Part shown: positions 6,690-16,393 of the stretch, one piece after another
How the letters are laid out: every line of letters begins with the position of its first letter
Numbering within the stretch: the first letter of the stretch is position 1
NCBI GenBank assembly: GCA_937967375.1
Contig: CALCJF010000097.1
Coordinates: 1-36,813 of the forward strand
Length of the DNA: 36,813 nt
From: an uncultured Leucobacter sp.
Lineage (GTDB): Bacteria > Actinomycetota > Actinomycetes > Actinomycetales > Microbacteriaceae
Reading direction: 5' to 3'
Notes under the pieces: generated by a model
The model's input: the letters and a program-made list of their open reading frames with translations, nothing else
Databases searched by the model: none
Told to the model about the DNA's origin: nothing
Made by a program: the position numbers and the translations under genes

Positions 6690-7772
6690 AATACACTCCC
6701 AGCTTCGCACCCCCTGCTTTCGGGCGATACCTCCGCGTCCCCGCTGATCCGAGCTCTTCGCGGTGAGCGCCCCGAACGGGTTCCGGTCTGGTTCATGCGG
6801 CAGGCCGGACGCTCGCTTCCCGAGTACCGCAGTATTCGCGCTCACCACCGTATGCTCGAGGCCTGTGTGAACCCCGAACTCGCGAGCGAGATCACGCTGC
6901 AGCCAGTGCGCAGGCACGGGGTCGACGCGGCGATATTCTTCAGCGATATCGTTGTGCCGCTCATGCTGGCAGGCGTCGACGTCGATCTGGTTTCGGGTCG
7001 CGGGCCAGTGTTTGCGACGCCGCTGCGCACCCGTGCAGAGGTCGATCGTCACCGCTCCACGTACCCGGTCGAGCGACTTCGCGAGAACCTCGAGCCGATT
7101 CGTGAGGCCGTGCGTCGCACCGTCGATGCGCTCGGCTCGACCCCGCTGATCGGTTTCGCCGGCGCCCCGTTCACGCTCGCGGCCTACCTCGTAGAGGGCG
7201 GCCCATCGCGCGACCACATGCAGGCCCGGGCGCTGATGCATGCCGACCCCGAAGCCTGGGCAGCCTTGCTCGACTGGGTCGCCGAGCTCAGCGGCGCATT
7301 TCTCGAGGCGCAGGTCTTGGCCGGGGCGAGCGCTGTGCAGCTGTTCGACTCTTGGGCAGGGTCGCTCAGCCCTGCCGACTATCGAGATCACGTCGCACCG
7401 GCTTCGCGGCGAACGCTCGCGATGATTCATGGCGAGGATCACCCAGTCGTTCCCACGATTCACTTTGCGGTGGGCGCCGGGCACCTGCTCGAGCAGTTCG
7501 CGGGCCTTCGCACGAGCGCGATCGGGGTCGACTGGCGCATGCCTCTCGACGAGGCGAGCCAGCGCCTGGGCGATACCACGCCGCTGCAGGGCAACCTCGA
7601 CCCCGCATACCTGAGCGCCTCGCCGGCGGTGCTCGAAGCCCACCTGCGCGACGTGCTGCGCCGCGGAGAGCGGGCTCCGGGTCATGTGCTTAACCTGGGC
7701 CACGGCGTGCCGCCGGATGCAGACCCCGGGGTGCTGACGAGGATCGTCGAGCTTGCGCATGGCGACCGATAG
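6687..7772 (+). CDS. hemE: Uroporphyrinogen decarboxylase
   Basis: Decarboxylates the four acetate side chains of uroporphyrinogen III to give coproporphyrinogen III. At 361 aa it is of family length. The N-terminal signature VPVWFMRQAGRSLPEYR carries the substrate-binding Arg residues, and IGFAGAPFTLAAYLVEGG is the second family signature. HDHGVDAAIFFSDI-type text (here RHGVDAAIFFSDIVVP) holds the conserved Asp that binds the pyrrole NH groups. A TTG at 6636 would lengthen it by 17 residues, but ATG 6687 fits homologues and leaves the promoter elements outside the gene. It is first in the hem operon and overlaps hemY by 14 bp. Confidence 0.95.
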   Translation: MNTLPASHPLLSGDTSASPLIRALRGERPERVPVWFMRQAGRSLPEYRSIRAHHRMLEACVNPELASEITLQPVRRHGVDAAIFFSDIVVPLMLAGVDVDLVSGRGPVFATPLRTRAEVDRHRSTYPVERLRENLEPIREAVRRTVDALGSTPLIGFAGAPFTLAAYLVEGGPSRDHMQARALMHADPEAWAALLDWVAELSGAFLEAQVLAGASAVQLFDSWAGSLSPADYRDHVAPASRRTLAMIHGEDHPVVPTIHFAVGAGHLLEQFAGLRTSAIGVDWRMPLDEASQRLGDTTPLQGNLDPAYLSASPAVLEAHLRDVLRRGERAPGHVLNLGHGVPPDADPGVLTRIVELAHGDR

Positions 7773-9177
7773 ATTCGCTGCTTCTGCCACGGGCGAGTCT
7801 CGGGGCTCTGCGATCGTGGTAGGTGCCGGAGTCTCGGGGCTTGTTGTCGCGCGGGATCTCGCCCGCGCAGGGGTGCGGGTCACCTTGATCGAGGCGCAAG
7901 CGGTTGCGGGCGGCCGGCTGCGCCGCGCCGAGCTGGGTGACCTGCGCATTGACATCGGGGCCGAGGCGTTCGCGACGAGGGGCGGCTCGGTGAGAGCGCT
8001 GCTCGACGAGCTGCATCTCGGCGATCGCGTCGTGAGGCCGGCTCGGCTCGGCGCCTGGACCGTGGGCGAGAGCTACGCGCTCCCGCTGCCGGAGGCCGGC
8101 GCGCTCGGAGTGCCTGCTCGCCCCTTGTCGCGCAGCGCGCGCGAAACGCTCGGCTTCTTCGGGGCGCTGCGAGCCTCGATCGAGCCACTGCTGCCGAGAT
8201 GGATCGGGATGCGATCGGGTTCTCTCGCGGAGCTCGTGCGGCTTCGGCTCGGTCGCAGAGTGCTTAATCGCCTCGTCGCTCCCGTCGTGCGCGGTGTGTA
8301 CTCCGCCGACCCCGCGCAACTGCAGGCGGCGGCATTGCCGGGCATCGGCGATGCTCTCGTGAACGGGAGTTCGCTCATTGCGGCGTCGCGAAAACTGCGC
8401 GACGAGCAATCGGCCGCGGGTGCTGCGGTTGCGAGCCTTGACGGCGGTATGACTGTGCTGGTCGACGCGCTGCTGCTCGAACTCGAGCGCCTCGGCGTCG
8501 AGCTTCGTGCGGGGGAGCGCGCAGCGGCGCTCGAGCTTCGCCCCAGGGCTGTGATTACCGCGAGCGGCACACGGCTCCCGGCCGATGTCATCGTGCTCGC
8601 TGTTGCCGAATCGGTGGCGCGAGCGTTGCTCGGTCTGCCCGCACTCGAACGCGCACGCGAGACTCCCGTCGAAGTGGTCGCGCTGCGGCTCGTCGACTCG
8701 CGGCTCGACGCCTGGCCCCGTGGCACGGGAGTGCTCGTCGCTGAGGGCGGCTCGGTGTCGGCGAAGGCCCTCACCCACGTCACAGCTAAGTGGCCGCACC
8801 TCTCGTTGCCCCCGGGCGAGCACGTGCTTCGGCTCTCGTACGGGCGTGCGGGCAGAGCGCCCGAGATCGCAGAGCTGAGTGACGCCAAGGCCGCGGAGTT
8901 CGCGCTTTCGGATGCTTCGCAATTGCTCGGCTTGGAGCTCGACCCCCATGCGCTGCGCGGGGCAATTCGCCACCGCTGGAACAACGCTCCGCCGCCCTCG
9001 CCCGAGCGCAGCATCGAGCCGCGCGAAGGGATCATGCTCACTGGTGATTGGGTGCACGGGAGCGGACTCGCTTCGGTGATCCCTGGCGCGAGAAGCACGG
9101 CCAGAGACGCACTGCACTACCTGACCACCCGCTCGACCCAAGCTGCGCGACCCCGCGCCGAAGGAGTTTTCCAATGA
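7759..9177 (+). CDS. hemY: Coproporphyrinogen/protoporphyrinogen III oxidase (HemY/CgoX)
   Basis: FAD-dependent oxidase of 472 aa that removes six electrons from a porphyrinogen. In Gram-positive bacteria the physiological substrate is coproporphyrinogen III (CgoX activity). The dinucleotide-binding motif VVGAGVSGL lies at about residues 20-28, followed by AGGRLRRAELGDLRIDIGAEAF, the usual Rossmann continuation. RGVYSADPAQL matches the family motif near the middle, and TGDWVHGSGLASVIPGA near the C-terminus is the FAD-closing motif. The ATG at 7759 lies inside the hemE 3' end; a TTG two codons earlier is also possible. The stop overlaps hemC (ATGA). The ferrochelatase and ChdC genes that often stand next to it are absent here. 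Confidence 0.9.
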   Translation: MATDRFAASATGESRGSAIVVGAGVSGLVVARDLARAGVRVTLIEAQAVAGGRLRRAELGDLRIDIGAEAFATRGGSVRALLDELHLGDRVVRPARLGAWTVGESYALPLPEAGALGVPARPLSRSARETLGFFGALRASIEPLLPRWIGMRSGSLAELVRLRLGRRVLNRLVAPVVRGVYSADPAQLQAAALPGIGDALVNGSSLIAASRKLRDEQSAAGAAVASLDGGMTVLVDALLLELERLGVELRAGERAAALELRPRAVITASGTRLPADVIVLAVAESVARALLGLPALERARETPVEVVALRLVDSRLDAWPRGTGVLVAEGGSVSAKALTHVTAKWPHLSLPPGEHVLRLSYGRAGRAPEIAELSDAKAAEFALSDASQLLGLELDPHALRGAIRHRWNNAPPPSPERSIEPREGIMLTGDWVHGSGLASVIPGARSTARDALHYLTTRSTQAARPRAEGVFQ

Positions 9178-10184
9178 TCCCTGCGCCCCAGCCTTCGACC
9201 ACACCCGGCCGCGTGCGGATCGCGCGGGAACCGGTGTCGCCGGCTGCCGATCGGCTACGGATCGGAACCCGAGGCAGCGCGCTCGCCGTGACACAGACGA
9301 CCACCGTCGCGCAGCAGGTCGCCGACGCCACGGGGCTTGAGATTGTGCTCGTGATCATCAAGACGAAGGGCGACGTCTCGCGTGAGTCGCTCGCGCAGCT
9401 CGGCGGCACCGGGGTCTTCGTGAGCGCCTTGCGTGATGCGCTTCTCGCGAACGAGTGCGACTTCGCGGTGCACTCGCTGAAAGATCTGCCGACCGGTGAG
9501 CACCCGGGCATCACGCTCGGTGCAATTCCTGAACGAGTCGATGCGCGAGACGCTCTCTGCGCACGAGACGGCCTCACCCTCGACCAGCTGCCCGCTGGCG
9601 CGCGGGTGGGTACCGGATCGCCGCGTCGCGCGGCGCAGATTCTCGCTCGGCGGGCCGACCTTGAGGTGCTCGATCTGCGGGGAAACGTCGACACCCGACT
9701 TGCTCGGGTCGGGGTCGATCTCGATGCCGTCGTGCTCGCGGCCGCTGGCCTGCAGCGGCTCGGCCGACTCGATGTCGTGACGGAACGATTCGGGCTCGAC
9801 GAAGCACCGACTGCGCCGGGGCAGGGGGCGCTCGCAGTCGAGGTGCGTGCATCGACGAGCGCGATGGAGCCGTATGCGACGGCGCTGGGTGCACTCGACG
9901 ACCCCGCCACGCGGGCATGCGCGCTCGCCGAACGGTCGCTGCTCGCCGCCCTCGAGGCGGGTTGCGCCGCCCCGATCGGGGCGCACGCGCACCTTGAGAA
10001 TGGCAAGCTGCACCTTCGGGCGAGCGTGTATCGCCTCGATGGCAGCGAACAACTCACCGAAACCGCAAAGCTGCCGTGGAGTAAGGAACGTGACGACGTG
10101 CCCGCCCTGCTCGGTCAGCGGGTATGCGAGGCGCTGCTCGCAAGAGGAGCTGAGCGGCTCGCGCCGCTCAGGGGTGCGAGATGA
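9174..10184 (+). CDS. hemC: Porphobilinogen deaminase (hydroxymethylbilane synthase)
   Basis: Joins four porphobilinogen units into hydroxymethylbilane. The motifs are RIGTRGSALAVTQT, VHSLKDLPT, GTGSPRRAAQI and LRGNVDTRL. The dipyrromethane cofactor is carried on Cys264 in LEAGCAAPIGAHA. The protein is 336 aa, slightly long, because about 24 residues precede the first strand. ATG 9174 overlaps the hemY stop and is preceded by AAGGAG at 9161-9166 with 7-nt spacing, which settles the start; the frame is open further upstream only inside hemY. It overlaps hemD as ATGA. Confidence 0.95.
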   Translation: MIPAPQPSTTPGRVRIAREPVSPAADRLRIGTRGSALAVTQTTTVAQQVADATGLEIVLVIIKTKGDVSRESLAQLGGTGVFVSALRDALLANECDFAVHSLKDLPTGEHPGITLGAIPERVDARDALCARDGLTLDQLPAGARVGTGSPRRAAQILARRADLEVLDLRGNVDTRLARVGVDLDAVVLAAAGLQRLGRLDVVTERFGLDEAPTAPGQGALAVEVRASTSAMEPYATALGALDDPATRACALAERSLLAALEAGCAAPIGAHAHLENGKLHLRASVYRLDGSEQLTETAKLPWSKERDDVPALLGQRVCEALLARGAERLAPLRGAR

Positions 10185-11041
10185 CGAGCGACGGCGCCCT
10201 TTCGGGGTGCCGAGTGCTCGTGTGTCGAGCAGCCACCGCGAGCGCTGAACTTCTCTCGAGCCTTACCGCGCTCGGCGCCGAAGCCGTGGCGCATCCGCTC
10301 ATTGAGATCGCACCTGCGAGTGATCAACGCGCACTGATCGATTCTGCTGCTCGGTGGAAGAGGGGCGAATACGGGTGGCTCGTCGTGACGAGCTCGAACG
10401 GAGTCGACGCGTTCATGCATGCTGTGGGCCGAATGCCGAGCGGCGAAGAGCGGCCGAGCAAGGTCGCTGCAGTGGGGCCGGCGACCGCAGCTGCGCTGCG
10501 CCGCTGGGGGGTGAGCGTAGACCTGGTGCCCGAGCGCGACTACTCGGGTCGCGGTCTCGCCCAGGCGCTGCTGTCTGAATTGCGCGGTTCGGCTCGGCCT
10601 ATGAGCGCGGTGCTGCCCCTCTCCAACCTCGCGAGTGACACCGTGCAGCAGGCGCTCGAGGCCGTCGGGCATCGTGTGTACCGTGTCGACGCATACCGCA
10701 CTGTGCCGAACGGGCAGACGGTTCGAACACTGCTCGAGCACACCCGCTTCGACGCGGTGCTGCTGTTCAGCGCCTCTGGTGCAGCAGAGCTCGCGCGACA
10801 CATCTCGGTTGTGCCCCAGGAGACACGACTGATCGCGATCGGCGCACCAACCGCGGCCGCGCTTGAGGCACGAGGCGTGCGAGTCGACGCAATTGCGAAG
10901 CGTCACACCTCGCAGGGCCTCATCGACGCAGTCGTCGGGTTGCTCGGGCGTTCGAGCGATCCTCCGTCACCCGACTCCAAACCAAGCGGCAAGCCGGCCA
11001 CCCTCACCACACGATACTCGATTGAAGAAGGTACCCCTTGA
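10181..11041 (+). CDS. hemD: Uroporphyrinogen-III synthase
   Basis: Closes hydroxymethylbilane into uroporphyrinogen III with inversion of ring D. The family is very divergent in sequence, so the call rests on both motif and place. It has an alternating two-lobe pattern (VLVCRAA, HPLIEIAP, WLVVTSSNGVDAF, VAAVGPATAAALRRWG, then VLLFSASGAAEL and LIAIGAPTAAALEARG, ending with a TSQGLIDAV helix) and sits between hemC and hemB. Length 286 aa. ATG 10181 overlaps the hemC TGA. The TGA at 11039-11041 overlaps the TTG start of hemB. Confidence 0.9.
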   Translation: MTSDGALSGCRVLVCRAATASAELLSSLTALGAEAVAHPLIEIAPASDQRALIDSAARWKRGEYGWLVVTSSNGVDAFMHAVGRMPSGEERPSKVAAVGPATAAALRRWGVSVDLVPERDYSGRGLAQALLSELRGSARPMSAVLPLSNLASDTVQQALEAVGHRVYRVDAYRTVPNGQTVRTLLEHTRFDAVLLFSASGAAELARHISVVPQETRLIAIGAPTAAALEARGVRVDAIAKRHTSQGLIDAVVGLLGRSSDPPSPDSKPSGKPATLTTRYSIEEGTP

Positions 11042-12005
11042 GTCCAATCATCAGGCCCCGCAGGTTGCGGGCCACGCAAGCTATGCGGCGAATCGTCGCC
11101 GAGACCAGGCTGCACCCCGCCGAACTGATTCTGCCGATGTTCGTGCGAGAGGGCATCACCGAGCCGCAAGCTATCGCCTCGATGCCCGGCGTGCAACAGC
11201 ATACGATCGACTCGCTGCGCCGGGCTGCTGCGGCGGCCGCCGAGGCTGGCATCGGCGGCGTGATGCTATTCGGGGTGCCCGCCGAGCGCGACGCTCGCGG
11301 CACCGCCGCTGACGACCCGGCCGGGGTGTTGAACCTCGCGACGCGGGCAGTCGTTGAAGAGGTCGGCAATGAGCTGGTCGTGCAGACCGACCTGTGCCTT
11401 GACGAGTTCACGGATCACGGCCACTGCGGCGTGCTCGACTCGCGCGGAGGCATCGACAACGACGCGACGCTCGAACGGTATCGATCGATGGCGGTTGCGC
11501 AGGCCGAGGCCGGGTCAGCGCTGCTCGGACTGTCAGGAATGATGGACGGCCAGGTCTCAGCCGTGCGCGAAGCGCTCGACGCCGCCGGGCACGTGGATAC
11601 CGCGATCCTCGCCTACTCTGCAAAATATGCTTCGGCCTTCTACGGCCCGTTTCGCGATGCCGTCGACTCGCAGTTGCGGGGTGACAGGCGTGGCTATCAG
11701 CAGGATCACGCGAACCGTCGTGAGGGTCTGCGTGAAGCGCAGCTCGACACCGCCGAGGGCGCCGACATCGTGATGGTCAAACCTGCGATGAGCTATCTAG
11801 ACGTGCTCGCAGACGTGGCGCACTCGAGCCCGGTTCCGGTATGGGCTTACCAGGTCTCGGGCGAGGCCGCGATGATCGAGGCGGCCGCGGCCAACGGCTG
11901 GATCGATCGCCGCCGTGCGATCGAGGAGTCGGTCACCAGCATCAAGCGCGCAGGCGCAGACGCCGTGCTGAGCTACTTCGCGGTAGAGATCGCGGGGTGG
12001 CTGCG

Positions 12006-12009
<4 letters not shown>
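11038..12009 (+). CDS. hemB: Delta-aminolevulinic acid dehydratase (porphobilinogen synthase)
   Basis: Condenses two 5-aminolevulinate molecules to porphobilinogen. At 323 aa it has normal length. The two active-site lysines are Lys196 (YSAKYAS) and the Schiff-base Lys248 (DIVMVKPAM). The metal-site segment is DLCLDEFTDHGHCG with Cys120, Asp122 and Cys130. The E. coli enzyme has three Cys here, so the middle ligand is replaced by Asp. The start is a TTG at 11038 overlapping the hemD TGA and preceded by GAAGAAGG with about 7-nt spacing; no ATG or GTG is better placed. It overlaps hemL as ATGA. Confidence 0.95.
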
Positions 12010-13343
<1,334 letters not shown>

Positions 13344-13352
13344 CGCACAAAA

Positions 13353-13397
13353 GCGTATCGCCCCTCACCGCAGCAGTCTGCGGAAGGGGCGATACGC
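13353..13397. terminator. Strong hairpin terminator between hemL and purQ
   Basis: GCGTATCGCCCCT (13353-13365) pairs exactly with AGGGGCGATACGC (13385-13397), a 13-bp stem. An inner 6-bp stem (CCGCAG 13368-13373 with CTGCGG 13378-13383) closes a 4-nt loop. It lies between the convergent hemL and purQ genes and can serve both. The U-tract is weak on either side. Confidence 0.8.
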
Positions 13398-13412
13398 ATG
13401 TTGGTCCTAAAT

Positions 13413-14113
<701 letters not shown>

Positions 14114-14114
<1 letters not shown>

Positions 14115-14374
14115 TATTCGCCCGCCCCGTCGCCGAAGTCGATTGCGACGACGTCTTCGATCACGCTGTTCGAGAGCACCTGATCTGCGAGCTCACGCAC
14201 CTCGGCCTTGATCTCGTCGGTAATGGGGCCCTCGACTGAAAGCTCAAAGCGCTTGCCGATGCGCACATTCTCGAACTTGCCGTGCCCGAGGCGGGCCAGC
14301 GCGCCCGTGGTGGCCTTGCCCTGCGGGTCGAGCAGTTCGGCCTTGGGCATCACATCAACAACAATCGTAGGCAC
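14114..14374 (-). CDS. purS: Phosphoribosylformylglycinamidine synthase subunit PurS
   Basis: Small bridging subunit of 86 aa that joins PurQ and PurL in the Gram-positive FGAM synthase complex. The sequence begins VPTIVVDVMPKAELLDPQGKA and contains TGALARLGHGKFENVRIGK, both typical of PurS. The GTG start at 14374 has GGAG with 6-nt spacing upstream. A TAGACT box at 14415-14420 (minus strand), overlapping the end of the VOC gene, is a likely -10 for a purSQ transcript with a leader of roughly 34 nt. Confidence 0.94.
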
Positions 14375-14417
14375 GTGTTCTCCGTGTTCGCGTATTGGGA
14401 GCAGATTGCTCTCTAGT

Positions 14418-15320
14418 CTACGCGAGCGTGACGCGAACTTTGTTCCGCCAAGGATCGAAGACTGTCAGCTCGCGCCCATCGAATTCTCTTGCTACACCGC
14501 GGCTCGCGAGGCGCTCGTCGAGCGCGCCGAGAGAGGCGGGGTCGGCCGACGGCAGTGTGATCGTCACCTCGCCGAGGCCGAGCGCGGGCGTGCGTTCGGT
14601 GGCGCCGCGCGACTCCCAGGTGTTCATGCCGAGGTGGTGATGGTACCCGCCCGCACTGACGAAGAGTGCCTGGTCCCGCAGCGTCGCGGTCACTGCGAAG
14701 CCGAGAGTGTCGACGTAGAAGTCGCGCGCGGTCGCAATGTCGCCGACCTTCAGGTGCACGTGGCCGACTTTGGCGGGAGTATCAGCGACCGCTACCGATC
14801 CCTGTTCGGTCAGGTGCTGCCGCAGATATGCGTTCGGGTCGAGTGCGAGGGTAGCCATGGTGATCTCGCCGCCGTCTGCCACGCTCCAGGTGTCGCGGGG
14901 CCGGTCGACGTACAGCTCGACGCCGTTGCCCTCGGGGTCGCCGAAGTAGAAGGCCTCAGAAACGATGTGGTCGCTCGACCCCTGAAACTGCGAAGGGTAT
15001 GCGCGCGCGATCGAGTAGACGACCGAGGCGAGCTCGGCCGCCGATTCGAAGAGAAACGCCGTGTGGTACAGCCCGGCAGCACGTGCAGAAGCGTGTGAGA
15101 GAGTTCCGTCTTGGTCGAGGATCAGCACCGGTCGGCCCCGCCGCCCGAGCACCGCCGTGCCGCGCTCTTGCGCGAGCATCTGCAACCCCATGGCGCCCTG
15201 ATAGAAGACGAGCATCTTGTCGAGGTCGCCGACCGCGAGCGTGACCGCGCCCATCTCGGTCAGGTCGGGCAGCAGGTCTTCGGCCGAACGTGCCGAAACT
15301 GAAGAATTGGTGGTGGTCAT
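14418..15320 (-). CDS. Two-domain VOC-family protein, extradiol-dioxygenase-like
   Basis: Protein of 300 aa with two tandem vicinal-oxygen-chelate modules, like the catechol-2,3-dioxygenase (CatE)/glyoxalase group. Module 1 runs from about GAVTLAVGDLDKMLVFYQ to GNGVELYVDRPRDTW. Module 2 runs from GHVHLKVGDIATARDFYVDTLGF to the C-terminal strands. Likely metal ligands are the His in GLYHTAFL, the His of VGHVHLKV, the HHH cluster in GGYHHHLGMNTW and an acidic residue near each module end (NGVELY). The likely metal is Fe(II) or Mn(II); the substrate is unknown. ATG 15320 is preceded by AGGATCC with good spacing and is preferred over the ATG at 15344, which lies in the -10 region. It separates purSQ from purCD yet has its own regulated promoter, so it probably does not belong to purine metabolism. 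Confidence 0.8.
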   Translation of the reverse strand: MTTTNSSVSARSAEDLLPDLTEMGAVTLAVGDLDKMLVFYQGAMGLQMLAQERGTAVLGRRGRPVLILDQDGTLSHASARAAGLYHTAFLFESAAELASVVYSIARAYPSQFQGSSDHIVSEAFYFGDPEGNGVELYVDRPRDTWSVADGGEITMATLALDPNAYLRQHLTEQGSVAVADTPAKVGHVHLKVGDIATARDFYVDTLGFAVTATLRDQALFVSAGGYHHHLGMNTWESRGATERTPALGLGEVTITLPSADPASLGALDERLASRGVAREFDGRELTVFDPWRNKVRVTLA

Positions 15321-15342
15321 TGTGGATCCTCTCGCGATCCTC

Positions 15343-15371
15343 ATTTTAGTTGAAGCTTCAACTTAAATCAA
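15343..15371 (-). promoter_or_regulatory. Promoter of the VOC gene with operator filling the spacer
   Basis: On the minus strand a -35 TTGATT (15366-15371) and a -10 TAAAAT (15343-15348) are separated by exactly 17 nt. The spacer is almost entirely the palindrome AGTTGAAGCTTCAACT (15348-15363), perfect over 16 bp and flanked by TTT/AAA. Such TTGAA-TTCAA palindromes are typical of MarR-family operators; no MarR gene is in the window. Confidence 0.75.
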
Positions 15372-15478
15372 GGATTCGAGCATCGCGAAATTGCGCAGAC
15401 AGTCAGGAGGCGTCGCTTCAATTCATGCCGGGCGGCACTTATCGTCTGTCTGAGCGCCCTCGAGTGGGGAAACTACGT

Positions 15479-16393
15479 CTATTCGCCGGTGAGACGAGCC
15501 GAGAGCTCGCGGTAGCGATCGAGGGTCTGCGCCACGATCTCGGCGGGCAGCACCGGCGGCTCGCCCTGCTTGTTCCAGTTGGCTGCGAGCCAGTTGCGCA
15601 CGATCTGCTTGTCGAACGAGGCCAGGCGATCCTCGCCCCCCGCTTCGTAACGAGCCGCATCCCAGTAACGCGAGGAGTCGCTCGTCAGTACCTCGTCGGC
15701 GAGCGTGAGTTCGCCGGTGAGAGGATCAGCGCCGAACTCGAACTTGGTGTCTGCGAGCAGCACCCCGCGCTCGGCGGCCAGCTGCCTGGCATGCGTGAAG
15801 ATGCGCAGCGAGGCGTCGCGCAGCCAGACCGCGACCTCTTCGCCGACCAGCTCGACGCTGCGCTCGAAGGTGATGTTCTCGTCGTGCTCGCCGAGCGGAG
15901 CCTTGTATGCGGGAGTGTAGATGGGCTCGTCGAGCAGGTCCCCGTCGCTGAGCCCCGCGGGCAGCTCGATGCCGCAGACCGCACCGGTTGCGAGATATTC
16001 GGCGTAGCCCGAGCCGGTGAGCGCGCCGCGCACCACGCACTCGATCGGATACATCTCGAGGCGCTTCGTGAGCATGGCACGATCGGCTACGGAGACGGGA
16101 ACAGCGGGAGCCGAGGCAGCGTCGGCTTCAGCTACGAGATGGTTCGGAACGTCAAGCTGCGCAAACCACCAGTGCGAGAGCTCGGTGAGCACTGCACCCT
16201 TGCCAGTAATGGGTGGGCTCAGCACGAAGTCGAACGCGCTGATGCGATCGCTCGCGACGACGAGCAGGTATGGGCTCGTCCCGACGCTCGAGGCATCGGC
16301 CGGAATATAGAGGTCGCGCACCTTGCCCGAGTACACGTGCGCCCAGCCGTCGAGCTGCTGAGCCGGATCGATGCCCGCGAAACCCTCGCTCAT
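15479..16393 (-). CDS. purC: Phosphoribosylaminoimidazole-succinocarboxamide synthase
   Basis: SAICAR synthetase: ATP-dependent ligation of aspartate to CAIR, step 8 of purine synthesis. At 304 aa it is the longer, yeast/actinobacterial type of the family. The motifs are VYSGKVRDLYI near residue 18, VVASDRISAFDFVL, ECVVRGALTGSGYAEY and the late ADTKFEFG. The frame is open a further 48 codons into purD, but the ATG at 16393 overlapping the purD stop (ATGA) is the start, followed by MSEGFAGIDPAQQLDGW. It is the last gene of the purD-purC transcript. Confidence 0.95.
   Translation of the reverse strand: MSEGFAGIDPAQQLDGWAHVYSGKVRDLYIPADASSVGTSPYLLVVASDRISAFDFVLSPPITGKGAVLTELSHWWFAQLDVPNHLVAEADAASAPAVPVSVADRAMLTKRLEMYPIECVVRGALTGSGYAEYLATGAVCGIELPAGLSDGDLLDEPIYTPAYKAPLGEHDENITFERSVELVGEEVAVWLRDASLRIFTHARQLAAERGVLLADTKFEFGADPLTGELTLADEVLTSDSSRYWDAARYEAGGEDRLASFDKQIVRNWLAANWNKQGEPPVLPAEIVAQTLDRYRELSARLTGE

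Noticed and set aside
7690..9294. Long minus-strand open frame (about 534 codons) opposite hemY
   Set aside because: It is the antisense of hemY/hemC in GC-rich DNA; the product is Arg/Ser-rich with no domain, while the plus strand has clear family motifs.
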